A stretch of 64,000 nt of DNA from the NCBI RefSeq assembly GCF_026262505.1, contig NC_067204.1, forward strand, positions 14,588,522-14,652,521, written 5' to 3'. This document shows, piece after piece, positions 28,613-39,236 of the stretch (the first letter of the stretch is position 1; every line of letters begins with the position of its first letter). Both the position numbers and the translations under genes were made by a program. The notes beneath the pieces are model-generated. The model was not told where the DNA came from. It saw only the letters and a list, made by a program, of their open reading frames with translations, and searched no databases. Source of the stretch: Trichomonas vaginalis G3. Lineage: Eukaryota > Parabasalia > Trichomonadida > Trichomonadidae.

Positions 28613-30131
28613 ATGGATAACACAGATTTAAAAAATTTAATTGCTGATTTAGTACTTAATCAAAAATTTCTTAGTTATTATGAATTAAAATCATATCTCC
28701 AAAAATATAATAATAATATAACGGGTGATGATATGGAATATTATTATCCATATTATAAAAATGAAATTTTGAAATATCATAATAAAATAATTTCTGAAAT
28801 TAAAGACAAAATTAAAAATAATGAATATTCAAAGGGAAAAACTAAATCACAGCTTAAACAGTTGAAAGATTTCAAAAATAAAGTATTAACAGAAGAAGAT
28901 ATTGATGAATTATATAAATTATATAATCCTGAGCCACAAAAACCAAAGGAACAAAAACCAAAGGAACAAAACACCCAGGTCCTTCAGACCATAAATGATG
29001 CACAAGCTTTAATTTATGATTCATTAGTTAAACCATATTCAACCCGACTTTTAAATGAAGATCAACTTTTGGAATTCATCCTTCAACATAAACTCGAAGC
29101 GGGAAAGTATATCAAACCTTTATATACAGCATATTTAAAACAAATGAATAAAATACATCCAGAATTAATGAAGGAAGGAATGAAATCCAAAATCAAAGCA
29201 GATAAAATTAAACCACCTGCAACACCAAAACCTCCAACGACAGTACCGCCTCCTCCTTCAGTTAATCCTTCATCATTCACTTTATTATATCCATTTCAAA
29301 CATTAAAGAAGCAAAAAGATTTTAAAAAGGATTTCAAGATATTAAATAAACCAATTGACCCGAAAATTCAACCGTTAAAGGAAAAATTTAGTCGCCCTTC
29401 ATTTGCTCCATATCCATATTCATACGAAATCGATCATCTGGAATATTCAAAAGGAAACGTTACTTATTTATTTGCCATTAACATTAACACTAGATATTTA
29501 TATTGCATTCCGGTGAAAGGGAAAACAGAACAGGAAACAAGAAGAGCTATTCAATACTTACTAGATCATGAAAGAGTAGATAATATCAGGGGTGATGGTG
29601 ATAAAGGATTTCAGGCAGCTATGACTCATTATTTCCCACAAATTAATTTTTACTTTTCATCCTCTCCATATACGTTTCATAATAAAATAGTTGATGCGGT
29701 AATGAGAACTCTTAGAGATGCGTTAGGGGTTAACGGTCAGATATACTGGGATGGAAATCATGACTCCATCATACAGCAGTTAGTATATTATTACAATAAT
29801 ACATGGCATAGAACTATAAACATGAAACCCGTGGAAATGAAAAATGATATTTCAAAAGAATGGGAATATATTAGAAAGCAAATGGAAAGTTGAATGATGT
29901 TAAACGTGAACAAATTAATTCGGGGCTCATGAATTTTAAACAAGGGATAAAGTTTTGATTCATCTCGATTATGGAAAAACTGATAAATCAATGACAAAAA
30001 GAAGACGAAGATTTGACACAATAGCTGAATTTGTTAGATATATTAACGGCAATGCATTAGTTGAAGTTGACAATAAATTAATAGAAATTCCGATTTATTT
30101 TATTACTCCATTATATTTAAATAATATTTAA
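28613..30131 (+). pseudogene. E2 rve-type integrase
   Basis: The N-terminal half is helical with a PKEQKPKEQ repeat and a proline-rich PPATPKPPTTVPPPP linker (around residues 200-215). The catalytic core follows: SYEIDHLEYSKGNVTYLFAI, DNIRGDGDKGFQAAM, SPYTFHNKIVDAVMRTLRDA and LVYYYNNTWHRTINMKPVEM. The last segment, up to 30131, is basic and beta-rich (KFLIHLDYGKTDKS...NALVEVDNKLIEIPIYFI), as in an integrase C-terminal domain. It would integrate the element DNA. It lies directly downstream of the polymerase, in the same direction. Not fully whole. Confidence 0.82.
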
Positions 30132-30151
30132 TTTTTTTTATTTCGTAAGAA

Positions 30152-30424
30152 ATGAGTGACAACAAAGCAGTCAAGAGTCCAGACGATGAATATAAAAAGA
30201 AACTAAACAGAATTAAATCAAAAATATGCTATTATAAAAAGAAGCCGCAATGTGGTGGGGCTGAAAACGATAAAGAGAGGAAAGAAATAATCGAAAAATT
30301 AGAAACCTACCGTTCAATCCTTAAACTATGTGAAACAAAAATAAAAGAATTTAATAGAATAAATAAATTGCTTGGAAGAGATGAATTTAATAAAGATGAA
30401 TTTTTAAACTCTATCCAAATTTAA
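30152..30424 (+). CDS. E2 unknown 90-residue coiled-coil protein
   Basis: ATG after a TTTTTTTATTTCGTAAGAA leader. The product is highly charged and helical (SKICYYKKKPQCGGAENDKE...IIEKLETYRSILKLCETKIK), so a small coiled-coil dimer is likely. Its stop codon overlaps the stop of the convergent 54-residue gene. No family recognised. Confidence 0.6.
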   Translation: MSDNKAVKSPDDEYKKKLNRIKSKICYYKKKPQCGGAENDKERKEIIEKLETYRSILKLCETKIKEFNRINKLLGRDEFNKDEFLNSIQI

Positions 30425-30585
30425 TTTTTATTTCTCTTTGACAACATCTCTCTTTCCATCATTACTGCATAACCACATTTTCTCAATTTTAGTGGTTTGT
30501 TATTTTTAACATATTCTTGCATCATTTTTATCATTTCCTCCCTTGTTATAATTCGTGGTAAATTTTGAGCTTGTGGGGTATTCAT
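30421..30585 (-). CDS. E2 54-residue small protein
   Basis: ATG to TAA encodes MNTPQAQNLPRIITREEMIK and 34 further residues (basic, ending MLSKRNKN). It is convergent with the 90-residue gene and shares its stop region. Codon composition and a TTATGATAAAAATAAAAA-like leader on its 5' side match the other E2 genes. The function is unknown. Confidence 0.45.
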   Translation of the reverse strand: MNTPQAQNLPRIITREEMIKMMQEYVKNNKPLKLRKCGYAVMMEREMLSKRNKN

Positions 30586-30667
30586 TTATGATAAAAATAA
30601 AAATTTGTTATCACTTATTTTATCGTTAATGGTTTACGTTAATGGTTTTTAGGTTATTCAATAATTA

Positions 30668-31258
30668 ATTATTTTTGAAGAACTGAAGGTGCTACCATGT
30701 TACCATGTGCTACCAGGTCATTTAACTTCTCTGAAAAAATGAGACAACATGACATTTAGACAACAACACAGGAGGAAGGCATTCATGACTTATTTTTGAA
30801 GAACTGAGGGTGCTACCATGTTACCATGTGCTACCAGGTCAATGAACTTCTCTGAAAAAATGAGACAACATGACATTTAGACAACAACACAGGAGGAAGG
30901 CATTCATGACTTATTTTTGAAGAACTGAGGGTGCTACCATTTACCATGTGCTACCAGGTCAATGAACTTCTCTGAAAAAATGAGACAACATGACATTTAG
31001 ACAACAACACAGGAGGAAGGCATTCATGACTTATTTTTGAAAACTGAGGGTGCTACCATGTTACCATGTGCTACCAGGTCAATGAACTTCTCTGAAAAAA
31101 TGAGACAACATGACATTTAGACAACAACACAGGAGAAGGCATTCATGACTTATTTTGAAGAACTGAGGGTGCTACCATGTTACCATGTGCTACCAGGTCA
31201 ATGAACTTCTCTGAAAAAATGAGACAACATGACATTTAGACAACAACAGAGGAGGATT
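30668..31258. repeat. E2 tandem array D: five copies of a 121-bp unit
   Basis: Five copies, starting near 30670, 30791, 30912, 31032 and 31151, of a unit with TATTTTTGAAGAACTGAGGG, GTGCTACCATGTTACCATGT, GCTACCAGGTCAATGAACTT and GAGACAACATGACATTTAGA. Copies differ by only a few bases. It lies just beyond the 3' end of the primase-helicase. Inverted copies occupy 33655-34125 and 34905-35045. Confidence 0.92.
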
Positions 31259-31285
31259 AATGCAAAAATAAATTCCAATCATACT

Positions 31286-33596
31286 TTATAAAGCATCATT
31301 TACAGGTATTTCATCGTCAGTAAATGAATCCTCATTATCGTTTGGTTCAAGCTGTTTATATAATCCTTTCATTTCTTCTTTCAAAACATAACACCATGTT
31401 TGTTTACCGTCTATTCTTCTATGTTTCCTATCACATTTATCCTTAATACTCATTTGAAATTCTTGTCTTTCATGTCTGATGGTTTGCAGAATAGCGCATT
31501 TTCACACGTCATACCTGTACACAATTCATCATAATGTGTATTTATCCATACATCTAAAGGATTTGTTGATAACTCGATTAAATCTTGTTTGGCTTCAGTC
31601 ATCGGTATGATTCGTACATTAAATGATGAAAGGTCATATTGCATAAAATATGTTAAAAGGTTATCATAAAATTCCTTAGTGCATGAATCCATTAAATTCT
31701 TGAAGTAATCAAATTGACCCTTAAATTTACCATTAACTCTTAAAACTACATATCTTCTGTCTCCAACTTCAATTTTGACAGGGTAAACATTGTTAGTTAC
31801 GAAAATGAAGTTTGCAACATTCTGAGCAGTTCTTCTGGGTTGATTCTTTTCATTAATTCTTATCTCATTATCCGTAATAATTGATTTCAAAGCGTTGAAG
31901 TTTGCAAGTCTATCTTCACCTACATTCTTGAGTTCATTAAGTACAAGAAACATTTTATTCTCAACTACTGAGTTGAAATTACCCGTTAGCTCACCTATTT
32001 CAGTAATGTTTTTACATGAATAACCAGCGAGAAGTTCAGAAATAATGTCTGTAAATCTGTTTTACCTGTTCCCTGAAGTCCTTTCAAAATAATTGCTGTT
32101 TCATTCTTGATTCCAGGATGTTGAATCATTGATGCAATCCAGCCGAGAAGGTATTTATACACTTCATCGTTATTATCACAAATGGCTTCTTAATGAAATT
32201 CATAAACATCTCAATTTTTGAGTAATCTGGTTTTTCAAGAATGTTGTATTTATAACCCTGAAACGTTGAGAAAACATCTGGGGAATCAGATTTAAAGCAA
32301 ACACCCTTAACGGTTAATGAGGATAATTGATTTAGTAGTACATCCCATGCTGTTATGGTTTTACCTTCTTCTTTAAATAATTTAATCATTTTGAGTGACT
32401 CTTTCATGTTTGATTGAAGAACGAATGATATTTGATTCATTTTATCGTGGATATTATAGTCCTTTTGAATGAAATATTTATTTCCACAATCTACAAAACG
32501 GATTACACGTGATAAATCCTCAATTACTTCAGAACTGTTTTTATACTGATGATTTTCAGCCTTGTCTAATATCTGTTATCAAAAACGAGTCATCAAGTTT
32601 GATATCAAATGTTATTTTTGGCTTACGTAATAAAGGTAAAACATATTCATCATAATATTCCTTTTGATAAAGTTTTAGAATCTTCACCAAAACAAATGGA
32701 GAAGTCATTAAATGTGCATATCTACCACGTGCTTTTTCAAAATTACTTTTTGCATTTTCTGTTAAACTGCAGAAGTTATAAACGTTATCGTATGCTTCAT
32801 TAATTAAATGATCCGGTAACGAATTAATTGCTTGAAACAGTGTGAATAATGTAACTTCTTTTTCTAAATTCATGTTTCCACCGTCATTATGTACTTCAAA
32901 ATCACAGATGCCATCAACTATGCTCTGGGCAAGTTTATCGTCAATGTTTACATCTTTGTTTTCATTCATTATACTCTTTATTTCTTCATTCTTCTGTTCA
33001 ACTTTTACCTTAATATTCAAATCATTTAATATATCATTCACTGTTCTGGTTAATGTTGAATCATAACTTCCACGAATGAATGAGTATGTATTGATTGGTT
33101 CTGATGCATTCTTGCGAACTCTTGAATCAGCCATAACTACTAATGAACGCTTTGAATCATCAATAGAAGTCATTATGTCAATATCATAATCATTGCAGGA
33201 ATAACATTTAATCATTCTGTTCGAAACTGCATAGAAGAAATTAGTGTTGCAATAAATGTGAAGACCTCCTGAAGCGGTTTTAACGATAACATCTTTATCC
33301 GAAAGTTTTGATAAAATGTCTTTTCTAACTGTTTCTTTAAGTTCATCATTGTATGATTTATTGATATCAACATCTATAATCGTTAAATTTGAAATTTTAT
33401 TTACTAATAAAGCCATACCAGTTTTCCTTCCTCTTCCTCCATCATGTTTGAGGTAGTTATGTAAATCAATCTTGTTTTCACCAATTCTTTCGTTGAGGGT
33501 TTTAGTTTCTGCCACAACTAATTCCTCAACTAATGAATCAATAACTTTTTCATCAGAAACGATATAGTTGCTGTTGTTGCTGTTTGTTGCTGTCAT
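31286..33596 (-). pseudogene. E2 primase-SF3 helicase
   Basis: A replication protein of about 770 codons. The N-terminal part has archaeo-eukaryotic primase (PrimPol)-like motifs: SNLTIIDVDINK (DxD, near residue 75) and VIVKTASGGLHIYCN (sxH, near residue 105). The C-terminal part has the D5-type region ITAWDVLLNQLSSLTVKGVC and an SF3 core with VLNELKNVGEDRL and VANFIFVTNNVYPVKIEVGDRRYVVL. The E1 helicase (6143-7378) matches the C-terminal portion closely (AWDILLSKLEDFSVRGIKF, NFIMVSNNAVPMKLESSDRRYVV) but lacks the primase part. Its promoter contains the shared CTAACTTTATTTTT box. Broken. Confidence 0.82.
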
Positions 33597-33599
33597 TTA

Positions 33600-33650
33600 T
33601 ATAGGAATAAAAAAATAAAAATAATTTTAAAACTAACTTTATTTTTGGAC
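33600..33650 (-). promoter_or_regulatory. E2 primase-helicase promoter with the shared box
   Basis: Plus-strand AATTTTAAAACTAACTTTAT then TTTTGG, followed by AT-rich sequence up to the ATG at 33596. It is the same CTAACTTTATTTTT box as at the two E1 genes and the E2 KilA-N gene. Confidence 0.6.
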
Positions 33651-33654
33651 TGCA

Positions 33655-34125
33655 TCAAATTTTCGTAAATGTTGTCAAAATGTCATGTTGTCACATTTTT
33701 TCAGAGAAGTTCATTGACCTGGTAGCACATGGTAACATGGTAGCACCCTCAGTTCTTCAAAAATAAGTCATGAATGCCTTCCTCCTGTGTTGTTGTCTAA
33801 ATGTCATGTTGTCTCATTTTTTCAGAGAAGTTCATTGACCTGGTAGCACATGGTAACATGGTAGCACCCTCAGTTCTTCAAAAATAAGTCATTATTGAAT
33901 AACCTGTGTTGTTGTCTAAATGTCATGAGTTAAATAACCGAGTGACCTGGTGACACCTCCAGTTCTTCAAAAATAATTCATGAATGCCTTCCTCCTGTGT
34001 TGTTGTCTAAATGTCATGTTGTCTCATTTTTTAAAAGAAGTTCATTGACCTGGTAGCACATGGTAACATGGTAGCACCTTCAGTTCTTCAAAAATAAGTC
34101 ATTATTGAATAACCTGAAACCATTA
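33655..34125. repeat. E2 array E: inverted copies of the 121-bp unit
   Basis: About four copies, one partial, of the array D unit in reverse orientation (CATTGACCTGGTAGCACATG, GTAACATGGTAGCACCCTC, CTCCTGTGTTGTTGTCTAAA). The arrays thus flank the primase-helicase gene as a very large inverted repeat, and array E separates it from KilA-N. Confidence 0.92.
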
Positions 34126-34173
34126 ACGATAAAATATATTTTTGGTCGTTTATGACAAAAATAAATGGTTCAT

Positions 34174-34857
34174 TTACTCACAATATTTTTGTACAAAACG
34201 ACCCCAAACTTTTAACTTCTTTTCTGCAGTTTCTAATGCTATCTTAGCGAGTTCATATTCTCTAAATTCTCTCTTTAAATCTTCTTGTTCCCATTGGTCT
34301 AGTTCGTATGAAGAATCTCTATAACCATAACATATCTCACGTTCATGTTCTAATTGTTTTTCACACGTTTTTCTAACTTCTTCTTCAAACAAATGTTTAG
34401 CATTCTCTACTGTATCTTCGAGTTCTTCTTCATCTAATTTCTCATGAACTTTCTTGTCTATGGAGTCCATAATATCTTTGACATAAAATGCATACTTTAC
34501 AGAGCACCATTCAGCAACAAAATGAACGAGGTCAGGATGTATGTAAATACCTTTGAATTCATTTATAACACCCTTTGTAAGCTCATAAAATGCTTGTTTT
34601 GAGGTCGAGCCACTTTTGGCTCCACCGTATTCTTTCAACCAAAACTCAAGAATTTCCTGCATTTTAGCACTATTGAGAAATCTGTTTAAATGGTTTAACT
34701 TTCCCGCTTCTCTTGCCATCTTTGTTGCATTAATGTAATCATCCTTGTCTCTACGTAAGACTTCAATACCGTTATAAGTGCCTTTTGTGAATGTTTCGCC
34801 ATTAGATTTGTTCGTGAACGTCTGTGCTTCGACTGACATTTCTGTTCTTACATACAA
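34174..34857 (-). CDS. E2 KilA-N domain protein
   Basis: A 227-residue protein. The KilA-N domain spans about residues 18-135: KGTYNGIEVLRRDKDDYINATKMAREAGKL, LNRFLNSAKMQEILEFW and the terminal IYIHPDLVHFVAEWCSVKYAFYVKDIMD. A long charged coiled coil follows (EEELEDTVENAKHLFEEEVRK). The first residues MYVRTEMS match the E1 KilA-N protein, whose body is otherwise quite different. Repeat units lie on both sides (arrays E and F). I infer a DNA-binding regulator or replication-site protein of the element. The frame is open. Confidence 0.88.
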   Translation of the reverse strand: MYVRTEMSVEAQTFTNKSNGETFTKGTYNGIEVLRRDKDDYINATKMAREAGKLNHLNRFLNSAKMQEILEFWLKEYGGAKSGSTSKQAFYELTKGVINEFKGIYIHPDLVHFVAEWCSVKYAFYVKDIMDSIDKKVHEKLDEEELEDTVENAKHLFEEEVRKTCEKQLEHEREICYGYRDSSYELDQWEQEDLKREFREYELAKIALETAEKKLKVWGRFVQKYCE

Positions 34858-34900
34858 AATAAAAAAATAAAAATAATTTTAAAACTAACTTTATTTTTGA
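34858..34900 (-). promoter_or_regulatory. E2 KilA-N promoter with the shared box
   Basis: Plus-strand AAAACTAACTTTATTTTTGA follows an AAAATAAAAAAATAAAAATA tract upstream of the ATG. The leader TTTTGTATGTAAG before MS is nearly identical to the E1 KilA-N leader. Confidence 0.6.
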
Positions 34901-34904
34901 ACTG

Positions 34905-35045
34905 CATCAAATTTCCATGACTGTTGTCAAAATGTCATGTTGTCTCATTTTTTCAGAGAAGTTAAATAACCGAGTGACACATGGTGACGTAGTGACACCT
35001 TCAGTTCTTCAAAAATAAGTCATTATTGAATAACCTGAAACCATT
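34905..35045. repeat. E2 array F: partial inverted copy of the 121-bp unit
   Basis: One degraded copy (TGTCATGTTGTCTCATTTTT, CACATGGTGACGTAGTGACA, TTCAGTTCTTCAAAAATAAG) upstream of the KilA-N gene, followed by copies of the CATTAACGATAAAAT motif also seen at 30625 and 34115. Confidence 0.8.
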
Positions 35046-35135
35046 AACGTAAACATTAACGATAAAATTTTATTTGCAGTTCATCCATTACTTCATTACC
35101 TAATTAATTACAGACATAAAATATATTTAGTTCAT

Positions 35136-37227
35136 TCAATAAATGCAGTACCATGCGAATACAGTCATAAATGGTGGCATATAATCTTCACCCAAGCCTG
35201 TTGGATTTGTTGTGAAAGTATGTGAATGATTTCCTCCTGGTTCAGTTTGTCGAAAAGTCTTTTTTGCTGAATGGTTATAATCTGGAGATAAAACGTCATA
35301 GCCAGCTTCATACTCTGAGTTGTATAATGGGTGGTCTCTTAATGAGTGGCTATGGTCGCCAGAAAAGTTTGTAGTTCCTGTATGAGTGTGTGGTGGAAGG
35401 TTTGCTTCTTTAATTTTCTTCGAACCTCCTGTTTCCTTTGAACTATTAGCACAATAGAGGAATTTATCTACAATCTGCTCCCACGTACCGAAAACCAGAA
35501 CTGTTGCTGGATTTGTTGAGTTCATTGACGTATATAATAGAACCAATGGGGTAAATCATCTCAAGAATTGTATTTAATCCATTATGAATATTGAATTTAT
35601 TATATAATATTGAATTTGGTGAGTATTTAAAACTGGTCTTGTTATCAAATATTAACGTATTATTTTTGAAAATTGCTTTTCTAACATCTTGAAATTTTGT
35701 GATTTCAGACCAGTTTCTTCCATCACTACTGATATTTACTAAATCACCACATCCTAAAGCAATGAAATACCCATCAATATAAAATAAATTTGTAAATCTA
35801 TAATTTTGAGTAAGTTTTGGAGTGAATGAATAAACCAATTCCCAATTTGATAAATCCTGTGATAAATAAATATGTCTGTTATAACTTACAGGATATGAAT
35901 AGATCATTTCACCTGAAACGAGAACATAAACATTTGATCCATAACATAAAGCTTCAATGTCTCCATCAGCTTGAAAAATTTGTTCAAATTGACCTTGTTG
36001 TATTGAAGATGATCTATAAATTTTATCATTTTGTAGGATAAAATACATGTTGTTAATGTAATACCACTTACTTGTATAATCAATTTTCAAATCTGATGAC
36101 ATCATACTAAACATATAATAATTTATCCCATCCTCACTAATGAAAATTTGATTGACTTCATAAATTAGTACCCATTTATTATTAACGCATCTAATAGGAT
36201 TATTTGGATATTTAAATTTAGCATCTTGATTTAAATTACATTTGAACCATTGGATACAATCGAATGAATAACAAGGGTAAAAATCATCTCCAACCGTTAT
36301 CATTCCCATAAATTTGCCGTTATTATATTCAACATATAAAATTCTTGGATTAATGATTGGCTTTCGTGTATCAGGATTCAAAACAGATGGAGTAAATGAT
36401 TCATAGTTTTTAAAATCATTTGTTTTAAAATAATAAAGCACTCCATCTGTATAAAATAAATACATGGTCACTCCATCGAAACATATCCATTCAAAAGAAT
36501 CTATATCAAAGGTTTTATCTGATGATTTCATAAAATTTAAAAATGGTGGAGTAAAATAGACCTCTGATTGTTTTATTTCTTCATTAACAAATGATATATT
36601 AGCTTTCTTCATTAACTCACTATCCACATATTCCTTATCTGCTTTCTTCTCTAACTCATCGTTAACATATGTTTTATCCGCTTTAAGGTCTAAACATCCT
36701 GAAACCCATCCTGTATCAGCTTTAGTTTTTAAAATCTTTGATGTCCATTCATGATACCATTCAACCATTTCTTTAATTTCATTATCTTTTTCATCCACAT
36801 ATTCCTTATCTGCTTTCTTCATTAACTCACTATCCACATATTCCTTATCTGCCCTCTTCATTATGTCATTTAGGAAACCTTCTATGAATTCCTCATTTAA
36901 ATTAAATCTTCCAATCTTCAAAACTTTAGGAAATGCATTTAATGCGTAATATCTCTGTTCTTCTGGTGGAATTGATGTTATATCATCCGTTATACCTTTA
37001 ATTTTAGAATTCATAAATAAAATTTCTTTTATATTTGATATCACCGCACCACCTTTGCAAACGAATTCGAAATGGTCATTTTTCAATACTATCTCCAAAT
37101 CTCCATATTTCAACCTTTGCGTTTGTTCTGCCGTCTTTGAATTATATGCATATATGGCGTATGTAATGGTCTGAGGGACCTGGGTGCTTTGTGCCTTAAG
37201 TTGTTGTGGTTGCTGTTGTTTAATCAT
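35136..37227 (-). pseudogene. E2 fibre protein: repeat shaft, probable beta-propeller, gp10-type tip
   Basis: The N-terminal part resembles a virion-anchoring head. It is followed by heptad-like shaft repeats (MKKADKEYVDSEL occurring several times, DLKADKTYVNDELEK). The central 300 codons are a series of strand-rich repeats with SxDGxN/W motifs (SFDCIQWFKCNL, ISEDGINYYMF, LSQDLSNWELV, ISSDGRNWSEI), typical of sialidase/BNR-type propellers. The C-terminal domain matches the phage T4 gp10-like tip (FGTWEQIVDKFLYC, LPPHTHTG, GGNHSHTFTTN, DYMPPFMTVFAWY). E1 has the shaft and tip without the propeller. I infer a receptor-binding spike. Not fully whole. Confidence 0.82.
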
Positions 37228-37316
37228 TTATTATGATTTAAAAATAAATATTTAATCCGTTATCTCATCACCTATTTTTTCTATTTGAAATTGCCATAAT
37301 ATTTCATTCATGAATT

Positions 37317-37961
37317 CTAAATCACAATCAAATAGGTCGTTATTCTAAATTTAATATTTGATAAATCTTTTGAATGAAGAATAAATGAATTCCCGGATAA
37401 TTGAAACGGAAATGATAAAGAAAATGTGTTTAAGTTGATGGATAAAATGTTTTGTATTGATGGGTAAGAGTTAGGGTCTAATGTTTGATGTGAAAATCTC
37501 ATTGGGGTATTAACTTTATCACATTTGATTAAAATGAAATTGGAACCAGTGTCAGAATACAAAACATCCCCAACATCTTTTTCAAAATTTAATATCCCCA
37601 ACAATGAACGAAGATGAGGAGTACAAAATTTAATTTTCAGCGGAAATTTAATAAGGTTATTTATTTCATCAAGTTCAAAAAGTTTATCAGGTTTTGATTT
37701 AAAATTTTCTTCATACCATACGATAAATGATTCATTTAAATAACTTAAAATCATGTTAATATCCCATTTCGCTATCACATTATTTATATACATATCATAC
37801 GTTTTTTCATGGTCATCTTTAATAAATGATATATAATCTGAAGGGTCTAAAAGAATGGGATTAAATTTACCACTCACAGAAACGAGAGTAACATTATAAA
37901 TTCCGCTAACTGTTAAATTTAATTCACAGTTATTATTCGAAATAATATTGATAATTGACAT
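37317..37961 (-). CDS. E2 minor capsid (penton-like) candidate
   Basis: A 214-residue protein with alternating strand-like segments (LNLTVSGIYNVTLVSVSGKF, PLKIKFCTPHLRSLLGIL, SINLNTFSLSFPFQLSGNSF) and no charged coiled coil, as expected for a single jelly-roll. It is divergent from the 37981 gene with 19 bases between starts. The E1 region 5328-6113 has the same composition and position relative to the SCCG protein. The assignment is by fold-like pattern and context only. The frame is open. Confidence 0.5.
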   Translation of the reverse strand: MSIINIISNNNCELNLTVSGIYNVTLVSVSGKFNPILLDPSDYISFIKDDHEKTYDMYINNVIAKWDINMILSYLNESFIVWYEENFKSKPDKLFELDEINNLIKFPLKIKFCTPHLRSLLGILNFEKDVGDVLYSDTGSNFILIKCDKVNTPMRFSHQTLDPNSYPSIQNILSINLNTFSLSFPFQLSGNSFILHSKDLSNIKFRITTYLIVI

Positions 37962-37980
37962 TTTTATTACGATTAAAAAT

Positions 37981-38460
37981 ATGGTAAAGCGTTATTTTCC
38001 AGTGATAAATAAAACTAGAATAAGATTACCTCAAGAATTCATAAATTCAACGAATAAGAAATTCATTCATGTTATAAATTTTAGTGTTTTCAGAAAATAT
38101 GAGTCAATGTCATATTCATCAACAGGTTATATTTCACTTCATTCAAATTTAGTTCAATCAAACCCATATAATGACCATTTCATAAGATTTTCAGATGGTA
38201 TTAAAAATGTAATTGATAGATTAAAATATGAACAGATTGACAATATCGAATTTTTGGAATTTTGGTTTAAATATCCTGATGGAAAAAAGATTGAAGTTAA
38301 AGATAAAGCTGATACTATAACAAAAACAATTACAATGACCGATCCAGATAGTGGGGAACAAAAAGAAATAAAACAAACGATAGAAACTGGTGAAAGGTCA
38401 ATTATTATTGATTATGATTCAAAGGATTATTATTCGATAATGTTAATGCTTGAATATTAA
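37981..38460 (+). CDS. E2 unknown 159-residue protein
   Basis: The ATG at 37981 (MVKRYFPVINKTRIRLPQEF) is preferred because it follows the short AT-rich divergent promoter. The body has strand-rich FIHVINFSVFRKYESMSYSS and an extended acidic/Thr-rich insert (DKADTITKTITMTDPDSGEQ) that looks like a beta-hairpin. Possibly a small capsid-associated protein. No family recognised. Confidence 0.55.
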   Translation: MVKRYFPVINKTRIRLPQEFINSTNKKFIHVINFSVFRKYESMSYSSTGYISLHSNLVQSNPYNDHFIRFSDGIKNVIDRLKYEQIDNIEFLEFWFKYPDGKKIEVKDKADTITKTITMTDPDSGEQKEIKQTIETGERSIIIDYDSKDYYSIMLMLEY

Positions 38461-39152
38461 ATAGCCTTAACAAAGAATTTTTCAAGTGATATTTTATATT
38501 CATCAACTATTTTATTATAAATATCATTATATGTTAAATGAAGTTCAGTTGTTGTTCCGTTCTTTGATATCTTAATTGTGCTAATATCCTTTATAGGATT
38601 TATTTTTGCAACTGTTCCGCAGCATGAAACCTCATCATCTATGAAAAATTGAATCTTAACGTCTGAATCTTGAACATCACAAAGAATGGCGATAATGTGA
38701 ATTAATGATTCATAAGGTAAAATAATTAAACCGGATTGGTCAATTAAATTTATTATTGAATCATAATTATTAATTATTATATCAACGGTAAATTTTCATT
38801 AATTCAGAATTAATGTCTATTTTATATGGCGCATTGCGACTGGAATCGTAGATTCCTGGTTCTCGATGTTTGATGAAAGAGGTGGGGGGTATGTTGGATA
38901 AGTGGGAATTTCAACAGGTTCTTTACCGGGTTCAGATAAAATGATTGGGTCTCCATCTTCTTTATTTTCTCCTCCTCTTTTCGGTAAGTCACGAGTTAAT
39001 AAATTGGACTGTGTTGCTGACCTTGTTAATTCAGGGCTAACATTAACTTTAACATTTTGAATAATTCGTGATTTATCATCATTTACGTTATAACCAACCG
39101 TAATCTCTGCTTTTGCGTTTGTGTTCTTTTGACTTGTGAAACGTCTTCTCAT
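38461..39152 (-). pseudogene. E2 SCCG-family protein
   Basis: The N-terminal part MRRRFTSQKNTNAKAEITVG includes a proline linker (EPVEIPTYPTYPPPLS). The C-terminal part has DEVSCCGTVAKINPIKDIST and LHLTYNDIYNKIVDEYKISL. The same architecture and motif order occur in the E1 gene at 4744-5322 (EPTYP linker, ISCCGVSYNVIDK, LKYSFPDVIKIFDDHNISL). Conservation in two divergent elements beside minor capsid candidates suggests a virion role. Broken. Confidence 0.6.
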
Positions 39153-39236
39153 TTATAATTGAATAAAAAAAAGAAAAATATATTTAAAGTTTTATTTAGT
39201 TGTTACGGTAATATCCCAAGGTTCATCATTGTTTGC

